A DNA stretch of 64,000 bases. It comes from an uncultured Eubacteriales bacterium (lineage in GTDB: Bacteria; Bacillota; Clostridia; Oscillospirales; Acutalibacteraceae). The translations under genes were made by a program, and so were the position numbers. Under the pieces are notes generated by a model that saw nothing but the letters and a program-made list of their open reading frames with translations, did not search any database and was not told where the DNA came from. Below are positions 53,796 through 60,333 of this stretch, piece by piece. The stretch covers positions 152,777-216,776 of the forward strand of contig CAKSIH010000001.1 in assembly GCA_934462705.1 (NCBI GenBank), written 5' to 3'. The number at the start of each line of letters is the position of its first letter. The first letter of the stretch is position 1.

Positions 53796-53834
53796 GAGGA
53801 GGAGCCGCGCTTATGCGCGGCTCCTCCTCTTTTA
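53796..53834 (-). terminator. GC-rich bidirectional terminator
   Basis: GAGGAGGAGCCGCGC and its perfect complement enclose TTAT, followed by TTTTAT on the plus side. The stem is far more GC-rich than the surroundings and lies directly behind the amidase gene on the minus strand. Confidence 0.75.
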
Positions 53835-53853
53835 TAAATTTAATTTTGCTTAA

Positions 53854-54699
53854 TTATTTACACTTTACTAAGCCATAATAATTAATAATTCCTCGTGCAT
53901 CTGCTTTAGCGAGCTTGCAAAGTTTTTCGTCGGAACTTAGATATTTGTAATAATCGTCAGGATTATCAAGATAAACATGCTCAACTATTATTGAGGGGAT
54001 TCCCAACCTAATTCCATGATAAACGATACCATACCAGTCTGTAGTATCACCATTTTTGTAAGTAGACCCATCATCAGAAAGCCTTCTTAAAAATCCATTT
54101 TTATAAATATAATTAGGACAAATAGGAACTTCATCGGTACGGGTACTTTCATCCGCAAGGTGGGCATGTTCAATGCCAATGTCTTTTAAACTGGATAATA
54201 TAGAAGCCCCTAAATGCTTTTCAATCTTATAAAGATCTTCAAATCTACAATTCTTGGGTTTATAATGGCTATGTGTTACTAAAACCATTGCTCCACTAAA
54301 GGATTTGTCTGTGCCAGTAGTGTTGTTGTGAAGAGATATTATAGCTTCAGCATTAAGAGAAGTTCCCTTTTTAACACGTTCAGATAAAACAAGAGGAGAA
54401 GTTAAGTCATCATTATGAGTGAGGTAAACTTTTACTTTACGTCCATCTGATGTTTCATATCTTTCTAAAAAATTTTTCAAATAATATGCTATTTTCAAAT
54501 TTAAATCACATTCTTTTATTTCTACCCCATCATATGTCCTAGTAGCGCCAGATTGTGTGCAGCCGTGTCCTGGATCAAGAACCAGTATAAAGTTCTTTTT
54601 TGAAGAATCTGCATTTACTGACTGTAAGGGCATACATGATACAAATAAAAAAGCAATAATTTGAAAGGCAAAAATAAATTTTTTTATTAGGGATTTCAT
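53854..54699 (-). CDS. secreted N-acetylmuramoyl-L-alanine amidase (CwlD-like)
   Basis: A 281-aa exported Amidase_3 enzyme. A signal peptide (KSLIKKFIFAFQIIAFLFVSCMPLQSVNA) precedes the catalytic domain. Zinc ligands: His in LDPGHG, Glu in EIKECDLNLK, His in SLHNN, and the catalytic Glu in VEHVYLDN. CwlD makes muramic lactam in spore cortex, and this protein is similar in length. The promoter, however, is a strong sigma-A type, so a vegetative wall role is equally possible. GGAGG before ATG 54699 decides the start over 54747. Confidence 0.85.
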   Translation of the reverse strand: MKSLIKKFIFAFQIIAFLFVSCMPLQSVNADSSKKNFILVLDPGHGCTQSGATRTYDGVEIKECDLNLKIAYYLKNFLERYETSDGRKVKVYLTHNDDLTSPLVLSERVKKGTSLNAEAIISLHNNTTGTDKSFSGAMVLVTHSHYKPKNCRFEDLYKIEKHLGASILSSLKDIGIEHAHLADESTRTDEVPICPNYIYKNGFLRRLSDDGSTYKNGDTTDWYGIVYHGIRLGIPSIIVEHVYLDNPDDYYKYLSSDEKLCKLAKADARGIINYYGLVKCK

Positions 54700-54729
54700 T
54701 AAGGCAACCTCCACAATTAATTTTTTAAA

Positions 54730-54758
54730 ATTATACCATGGAGGCAAAAGGTTGTCAA
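54730..54758 (-). promoter_or_regulatory. sigma-A promoter of the amidase gene
   Basis: On the minus strand TTGACA (54758-54753), 17-base spacer, TATAAT (54735-54730): both boxes are perfect consensus. Confidence 0.85.
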
Positions 54759-54845
54759 TATAGTTAAGTTGCTTATAAGTGATTCAAGTAAGATTTTGAC
54801 AGCAAATATGGTACAGGATATCTATGCTACACCCTAAAGTTGTTT

Positions 54846-55022
54846 TTATTCTTCTAAATTTTCCAATGCGTATTCTATACACTGGTTTATTACCTTATTA
54901 AATGAAACATCGTTTTTTTCACTAAGTTGCATAAGTTTTTCAAAATTTTCCGGTTTTAACCTAATTGTTCTATTGATTGAAGATATTTTGGGTGGATGTT
55001 TTTCTATTTTAAACTTTTTCAT
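54846..55022 (-). CDS. ribbon-helix-helix (CopG/Arc-like) protein
   Basis: A 58-aa basic protein. INRTIRLKPENFEKLMQLSEKNDVSFNKVINQCIEYALENLEE has the pattern of an RHH fold: a strand TIRLKP, helix, SFNKVIN turn and second helix. Such proteins are DNA-binding autorepressors or antitoxins. No toxin gene adjoins it. AAAGGAG precedes the ATG. It is transcribed away from an XRE gene, with a palindromic site between them. Confidence 0.78.
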   Translation of the reverse strand: MKKFKIEKHPPKISSINRTIRLKPENFEKLMQLSEKNDVSFNKVINQCIEYALENLEE

Positions 55023-55068
55023 ATTAATACGCTCCTTTAAATTTAAAACTATTTTTTGTAATTATATA

Positions 55069-55103
55069 TTGAATTATACAAGATTTTAATGTACAATATT
55101 GTA
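55069..55103 (+). promoter_or_regulatory. promoter of the XRE gene with palindromic operator
   Basis: TTGAAT (55069-55074) and TACAAT (55092-55097) are 17 bases apart. The -10 is the left half of a perfect palindrome TACAATATTGTA (55092-55103). An imperfect TTGTA...TACAA pair (55056-55081) lies upstream. One of the two flanking regulators probably binds here. Confidence 0.6.
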
Positions 55104-55149
55104 ATCAAAATATAATTGCAACATTATTGCACGAAGAAGGGTTCGAACA

Positions 55150-55383
55150 ATGACTAATAAAATTTATGTAGAAAGTAAAATAGAACTTGCAGAAAATTTA
55201 AGGAAACTACGTGAAAAAGTAGGAAGATCTCAAGGACAGATGGCAAAAGCTTTGCATGTAGATCGTTCTACATATTCTTATTATGAAGCTGGAAAGGTTT
55301 TACCTAATATTTTTACACTTATAAAAATTTCAAAGTTATTAAAAGTTGATTTTTTAAATTTAATTATAACTGATAAAAAATAA
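55150..55383 (+). CDS. XRE family helix-turn-helix regulator
   Basis: A 77-aa, single-domain regulator. ENLRKLREKVGRSQGQMAKALHVDRSTYSYYEAGKVLPNIFTLIKISKLL is a standard Cro/C1-type HTH. It lacks any effector domain. The start lies 47 bases behind a palindrome that covers its own promoter, so autorepression is likely. It is monocistronic, with a terminator directly after it. Confidence 0.9.
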   Translation: MTNKIYVESKIELAENLRKLREKVGRSQGQMAKALHVDRSTYSYYEAGKVLPNIFTLIKISKLLKVDFLNLIITDKK

Positions 55384-55414
55384 AACACTCACTTATATTA
55401 AGTGAGTGTTTTTT
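55383..55414 (+). terminator. terminator of the XRE gene
   Basis: AAAACACTCACTT pairs perfectly with AAGTGAGTGTTTT around ATATT, followed by further T residues. Confidence 0.9.
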
Positions 55415-55432
55415 AGTTTTGCAAATGCTAAA

Positions 55433-55540
55433 TTAGCAGCCACATCCGTTGTTGTCGTTACCATTGCAGCAGCAGCAAAGGATTAATATTAATATAATTA
55501 CCCAAGAGCAGCCTCCGCCAAAACCATTGTTGTTACACAT
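55433..55540 (-). CDS. 35-aa Cys-rich membrane peptide
   Basis: A tiny gene with a strong GGAGG eight bases before ATG 55540. The peptide is Asn/Gly-rich at both ends and has one hydrophobic helix (WVIILILIL) followed by four consecutive cysteines; in all 8 of 35 residues are Cys, and it ends GCGC. Similar short Gly/Cys-rich membrane peptides occur in spore formers, but I cannot name a family. It lies between the XRE gene and the ctsR operon, in the opposite direction. Confidence 0.65.
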   Translation of the reverse strand: MCNNNGFGGGCSWVIILILILCCCCNGNDNNGCGC

Positions 55541-55709
55541 AATGTTTTCCTCCTTTAAGTGATTTCTTTATATTATACGAATTTTGGCATAAGATGGTTA
55601 CAGATATTTTAAAAATTTTAAAAATTAAAGTTATAATAAGAAAAAATAAGAAAATAAAAGAATAAAACAGATATTTGAAAATTTTAAGCCAATACAATCT
55701 CAGGTCGAC

Positions 55710-55759
55710 TTTGACCTTCTTTGATTTTTAAAGTATAATTAAAGTCAAAGAAAGTCAAA
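55710..55759 (+). promoter_or_regulatory. ctsR operon promoter with two CtsR boxes
   Basis: TTGACC (55711-55716), 17-base spacer, TATAAT (55734-55739). A CtsR heptad repeat on the minus strand (TTTGACC-TTC-TTTGATT on the plus strand, 55710-55726) covers the -35, and a second on the plus strand (AGTCAAAGAAAGTCAAA, 55743-55759) covers the start site. Both follow the GGTCAAA-N3-GGTCAAA pattern, so the operon should be autorepressed and heat-inducible. Confidence 0.85.
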
Positions 55760-55786
55760 ATCAAACAAGGCTTAGGAGGCGATTTT

Positions 55787-56236
55787 TTGAGTATAAGTGA
55801 TATAGTTGCAAATTATTTATTGCGTATTATAGAAGATGCTGATGGAGATGCAGAAATTCAGAGAAATGAGCTAGCTAGTACAATCGGATGTGTTCCAAGC
55901 CAAATAAACTACGTTATAACTTCTAGATTTACCCCAGAGCACGGTTATATGGTTGAGAGCAAAAGGGGCGGCGGCGGATATATTAGAATTACTCGCATAA
56001 AAACCGATAAAACTTCAGCGTTTATGCATATAATTAATTCTGTGGGAGATCATATTGACGCATCGGCTACGGGAATCTTACTTGAAAGTATGCTTCAAAG
56101 AGATATGATCTCGAAGGAAATATACAGGCTCATGTCATGTGCTTTAGCAGAGAGATCTTACGCAAATGTACCAATTGAATTTAGAGACAGTTTAAGGGCA
56201 AATATTTTTAAAAATATGTTGTTAACTTTAATTTGA
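55787..56236 (+). CDS. ctsR: CtsR family transcriptional repressor
   Basis: A 149-aa repressor of clp genes. The winged-helix part contains QRNELASTIGCVPSQINYVITSRFTPEHGYMVESKRGGGGYIRI, including the glycine-rich wing that senses heat. The C-terminal part mediates dimerisation and McsB contact. It starts with TTG behind AGGAGG. First gene of the ctsR-mcsA-mcsB-clpC operon. Confidence 0.96.
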   Translation: MSISDIVANYLLRIIEDADGDAEIQRNELASTIGCVPSQINYVITSRFTPEHGYMVESKRGGGGYIRITRIKTDKTSAFMHIINSVGDHIDASATGILLESMLQRDMISKEIYRLMSCALAERSYANVPIEFRDSLRANIFKNMLLTLI

Positions 56237-56251
56237 TGAGGGGGAATATTT

Positions 56252-56770
56252 ATGCTTTGCCAATCTTGTGGTAAAAATCAAGCAAATACACATATAAAAA
56301 GAATAGTTAATGGTAAGCTTAAAGAATATAGGCTTTGTGAGGAGTGTGCGGCCAAACTTGGCTATGGAAGTATCTTTTCGGGCTTTGATTTTAACTTTGA
56401 TAATTTTTTAGGCAGCTTTTTTAAAAATCAATTGAGTGATAGACAGAGTGCTTTAGAAAGTGAAGTTAGTTGCTGCCCGAAATGTGGTTCTACTTTAGAG
56501 GACATTTCAAGAACCGGAAAAATAGGATGTTCTAAATGCTATGATGTTTTTTATAATAGCCTTATAGGCTCAATAAAAAGAATACACGGCAATACAGTTC
56601 ATACTGGAAAGATGGCGGAATGCGTTTCTGAAGATAAAAAATTAAAACTTAAAGTTGAAAAGTTAAAAAAGGAAATGCAAATAGCTATTAAAGAGCAAAA
56701 CTTTGAAAAAGCAGCTCAAATTCGGGATGAGTTGAAAAAACTTGAAAAAAAAGGTGATAATAATGAATAA
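56252..56770 (+). CDS. mcsA: McsA, activator of the arginine kinase
   Basis: A 172-aa protein with two zinc-binding parts (LCQSCGKNQANTHI with CEECAAKLG, then CCPKCGSTLEDISRTGKIGCSKCYDVF) and a C-terminal UVR helix pair (EKLKKEMQIAIKEQNFEKAAQIRDELK). McsA activates McsB. The stop overlaps mcsB by eight bases. Confidence 0.95.
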   Translation: MLCQSCGKNQANTHIKRIVNGKLKEYRLCEECAAKLGYGSIFSGFDFNFDNFLGSFFKNQLSDRQSALESEVSCCPKCGSTLEDISRTGKIGCSKCYDVFYNSLIGSIKRIHGNTVHTGKMAECVSEDKKLKLKVEKLKKEMQIAIKEQNFEKAAQIRDELKKLEKKGDNNE

Positions 56771-57773
56771 TGAAAATAACTTTAACGATATAATTATTAG
56801 CACTAGAGTACGGCTTGCAAGAAATTTATCGGAATTTCCGTTCCCATGCAAATTGCAAAATCAGCAAAGAACGGATGTAATAAATAAAATAAAAAATGCG
56901 GCTTTAAATTGTAAAACTCTCGGTAAATATTTATTTAAGTTTATAGATATCAATAATTTAAACAGAACCGAAGCAATTTCTTTAGTTGAAAGGCATATTG
57001 CAAGTCCGGAGCTAATTTCAAGCAGAAATAAAAATGGATTAATTATTTCTCAAGACGGCAGCGTAAGTATTATGGTGTGCGAGGAAGATCATTTAAGAAT
57101 ACAAGTGATGAAGGATGGATTAAGGTTAGATGAAGTATACGAAATAGCAGATGAAATAGACTCAGCACTAGATAAGGAGCTTTCATTTGCTTTTGACGAT
57201 AAGCTTGGATATCTTACTCAATGCCCAACCAACATAGGCACAGGCATGAGAGCATCGCTGATGATGCATTTGCCGGCTATGAGGGAAAGTGGAACAATAC
57301 AGAGAATTAGTGAAGATTTATCTAAGCTTGGGCTTACTATAAGAGGAATATACGGTGAAGGCTCAGAACCCAAAGGCGATATATATCAGCTTTCTAATCA
57401 AATTACTTTAGGAATTTCAGAAAGAGCTGCGATAGAAAATTTAAAAAATATTTCATTTCAATTAATAAAAAAAGAACGTCAAAGCCGAATAGAAATGGCG
57501 AAAAACATTAATGTTGAAGATACCATTTTACGCTCATACGGAATACTTAAAAGCGCTAAACTTATTAGTAATGATGAATTTATGAAACTTATTTCTAACG
57601 TAAGATTTGGAGTTTCAACCGGCATAATAAATGATATATCATATGACGATATAAATAAACTTATAACTATGCTTCAACCTGCAACGTTAATGAAAAATTT
57701 GGGTGAGCACATGGATGAAATTGAAAGAGATAAACAAAGGGCAAAGTTATTACAAGATAAACTTTTAAGTTAA
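56763..57773 (+). CDS. mcsB: protein arginine kinase McsB
   Basis: A 336-aa kinase of the phosphagen-kinase fold that tags proteins with phosphoarginine for ClpCP degradation and inactivates CtsR. ISTRVRLARNLSEFPFP and CPTNIGTGMRAS are the substrate and nucleotide-binding motifs, and RGIYGEGSEPKGDIYQLSNQ is also diagnostic. ATG 56763 with AAAGGTGAT before it is preferred to 56742. Confidence 0.96.
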   Translation: MNNENNFNDIIISTRVRLARNLSEFPFPCKLQNQQRTDVINKIKNAALNCKTLGKYLFKFIDINNLNRTEAISLVERHIASPELISSRNKNGLIISQDGSVSIMVCEEDHLRIQVMKDGLRLDEVYEIADEIDSALDKELSFAFDDKLGYLTQCPTNIGTGMRASLMMHLPAMRESGTIQRISEDLSKLGLTIRGIYGEGSEPKGDIYQLSNQITLGISERAAIENLKNISFQLIKKERQSRIEMAKNINVEDTILRSYGILKSAKLISNDEFMKLISNVRFGVSTGIINDISYDDINKLITMLQPATLMKNLGEHMDEIERDKQRAKLLQDKLLS

Positions 57774-57793
57774 GAAAAAAGGGGGACTTTATT

Positions 57794-60268
57794 ATGTATA
57801 GATTCAATGGATTTACAGAGAAAGCAAATAGAGCGTTAAATTTAGCGATGAGTGCAGCGGAAGATTTAGGCCACACGTACATTGGCAGTGAACACATACT
57901 TTTGGGGCTTTTAAACGAAGGAAGCGGTGTGGCAGCTGTAATTTTAAATGACGTAGGGATTACTGGTACTGATATTGAAGATTTAATTAGAAGGGAAATT
58001 GGAGTAGGCTCAAAAACTTCTTTGACTATTGATGATTTTACGCCCAGAAGCAAAAGAATTTTGCAAATGGCAGTAGTGCAAGCAGCCGGTTTACAGCATA
58101 ACTATGTAGGAACAGAGCATTTACTTCTTGCAATAGTAGATGAATCCGATAGCTATGCGGTAAGGTTTTTAAGTGAGCTTGGGGCAAGTACGAGAAGCAT
58201 AATTGAAAATTTAAGTAAAACAATAGGAGAAAGGGAGCAAAAGGAGAAAATCTTTGGCTTGGGAGATGCACTCACACAAGGCGGCAATCATGAGAAACTA
58301 TCAAAAAGTAAAACCAAGACATTAGACCAATTTGGACGTGACTTAACTGATTTAGCAGCAAGTGGTGCAATAGACCCGGTGATAGGACGAAAAGATGAAA
58401 TAGAGCGTGTTATTCAAATATTATCAAGAAGAACGAAGAATAATCCATGTTTAATAGGAGAGCCTGGGGTAGGAAAAACAGCGGTAGCTGAAGGCTTAGC
58501 ATTAAAAATTGTATCCGGAGATGTACCCGAAATATTAAAAGGAAAAAGGGTAGTTTCATTAGACCTTACAGGCATGATTGCAGGGACGAAGTATAGAGGG
58601 GACTTTGAGGACAGAATAAAAAATGCAATAGATGAGATTAAAAAGTCTGGGAATGTCATTTTGTTTATCGATGAGCTCCACACAATAGTTGGTGCAGGTT
58701 CAGCAGAGGGCTCGGCCGATGCAGCAAACATTTTAAAGCCAAGTCTTGCAAGGGGCGATTTTCAGGTAATTGGGGCAACAACAATACAAGAATATAGAAA
58801 GTATATAGAAAAGGATGCAGCACTTGAAAGGAGATTTCAACCGGTAATTGTTGGTGAGCCGACTGAAGATGAGACTATTGCTATTTTAAAAGGATTAAAG
58901 GATAGATACGAGGCCCACCACAAGGTTAATATAACGGATGCAGCAATTGAAGCTGCGGTAAAACTTTCATCAAGATATATTGCAGATAGATTTTTACCTG
59001 ACAAGGCTATAGATTTAATTGATGAAGCAGCTTCACGCGTAAGGCTTAGAGCGTGTACAGCACCAACAGATTTACAATCACTAGAAAGCAAGATAAAAGA
59101 TCTTGATAGGGAAAAATCTGCTGCTATAAATGAGCAGGACTTTGAGCGTGCAGCTAAGATACGAGATGAGGAAAAAACTGTAAGGCAAGAGCTTGAGGAA
59201 AAGAAAAAAAATTGGAAAGACAAGAATGAAAAATCTAACGGAGAGGTTACAGCTGATGATATTTCATATATAGTTTCTAAATGGAGTGGAATACCTGTTG
59301 TACAATTGACACAGGAAGAAAGTGACAGACTTTTAAAAATGGAGGATATTCTTCATGAAAGAATAGTTGGACAAAATGAGGCAGTAACTCAAATTGCGAA
59401 AGCAATAAGACGTGGCAGAGTAGGGCTTAAAGATCCCAAAAGACCTGTTGGCTCATTTATATTCTTAGGCCCAACAGGTGTGGGAAAAACTGAACTTTGC
59501 AAATCTTTGGCTGAGGCAATGTTTGGAGATGAAAACGCGATGATTAGGCTTGATATGTCTGAATACATGGAAAAACATACTGTGTCGAAGCTTATAGGAT
59601 CGCCTCCAGGATACGTTGGCTATGATGAAGGTGGTCAGCTTACTGAAAAAGTTAGACGCAAGCCATATTCTGTTGTGTTGTTTGATGAGATAGAGAAAGC
59701 ACATTCAGATGTATTTAATATGCTGTTGCAAATTCTTGAAGATGGCCAGCTCACAGATTCTCAAGGAAGAAAAGTTGACTTTAAAAATTCTATTATTATA
59801 ATGACATCTAATGTTGGAGCAAGACTTATAACGGAAAAGCAAAATAGTTTAGGCTTTGGAACAAGTGATGATGGGAAAGCTGATAAAGAAAAACTTAATG
59901 AGACAGTCATGGCAGAACTTAAGAAAACTTTTAAGCCTGAATTTTTAAATCGTGTAGATGACATTATAGTATTTAATAAGCTTACTAATAAAGATATTGA
60001 GGCCATAGCTCAAAGAATGTTAAAAGATATAAAAAACAGGGTGGCATCACTTGGTATCGAAGTTGAATTTACAAATAAAGCTATTAAGGCGATAGCAGCT
60101 GAAGGGTTCGATGAATCATACGGAGCAAGGCCATTAAGACGAGCAATTCAATCTAAGATAGAAAATACGCTATCAGAGGATATATTGAGTGGTTCAGTTA
60201 AATCGGGTGATAGTGTAATATGCGACTATAAAAATAAAAAATTTGAATTTCAGGTTAAAAAATCTTAA
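57794..60268 (+). CDS. clpC: ATP-dependent Clp protease ATPase subunit ClpC
   Basis: An 824-aa AAA+ unfoldase. Two N-terminal Clp repeats (TEKANRALNLAMSAAEDLGH...) are followed by the first ATPase domain (GEPGVGKTAVAEGLALKI), the coiled-coil M domain with a UVR-like segment, the second ATPase domain (GPTGVGKTELCKSLAEAMFG) and the C-terminal D2 small domain. The M domain is of the short ClpC type, not the long ClpB type. It delivers phosphoarginine-marked proteins to ClpP. Confidence 0.97.
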   Translation: MYRFNGFTEKANRALNLAMSAAEDLGHTYIGSEHILLGLLNEGSGVAAVILNDVGITGTDIEDLIRREIGVGSKTSLTIDDFTPRSKRILQMAVVQAAGLQHNYVGTEHLLLAIVDESDSYAVRFLSELGASTRSIIENLSKTIGEREQKEKIFGLGDALTQGGNHEKLSKSKTKTLDQFGRDLTDLAASGAIDPVIGRKDEIERVIQILSRRTKNNPCLIGEPGVGKTAVAEGLALKIVSGDVPEILKGKRVVSLDLTGMIAGTKYRGDFEDRIKNAIDEIKKSGNVILFIDELHTIVGAGSAEGSADAANILKPSLARGDFQVIGATTIQEYRKYIEKDAALERRFQPVIVGEPTEDETIAILKGLKDRYEAHHKVNITDAAIEAAVKLSSRYIADRFLPDKAIDLIDEAASRVRLRACTAPTDLQSLESKIKDLDREKSAAINEQDFERAAKIRDEEKTVRQELEEKKKNWKDKNEKSNGEVTADDISYIVSKWSGIPVVQLTQEESDRLLKMEDILHERIVGQNEAVTQIAKAIRRGRVGLKDPKRPVGSFIFLGPTGVGKTELCKSLAEAMFGDENAMIRLDMSEYMEKHTVSKLIGSPPGYVGYDEGGQLTEKVRRKPYSVVLFDEIEKAHSDVFNMLLQILEDGQLTDSQGRKVDFKNSIIIMTSNVGARLITEKQNSLGFGTSDDGKADKEKLNETVMAELKKTFKPEFLNRVDDIIVFNKLTNKDIEAIAQRMLKDIKNRVASLGIEVEFTNKAIKAIAAEGFDESYGARPLRRAIQSKIENTLSEDILSGSVKSGDSVICDYKNKKFEFQVKKS

Positions 60269-60274
60269 TAAACG

Positions 60275-60306
60275 AAAAAAGGAGGACAAATTTGTCCTTC
60301 TTTTTT
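60275..60306 (+). terminator. terminator of the ctsR operon
   Basis: AAAAAAGGAGGACAAA pairs with TTTGTCCTTCTTTTTT with one mismatch and ends in a T-run. Confidence 0.88.
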
Positions 60307-60333
60307 CAAGTTTAATATTTTAAAACCAATCCA

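Noticed and set aside
53793..53834. GC-rich inverted repeat as a transposon end
   Set aside because: It is a simple hairpin at the end of two convergent genes, with no second copy or transposase; terminator is the simpler reading.
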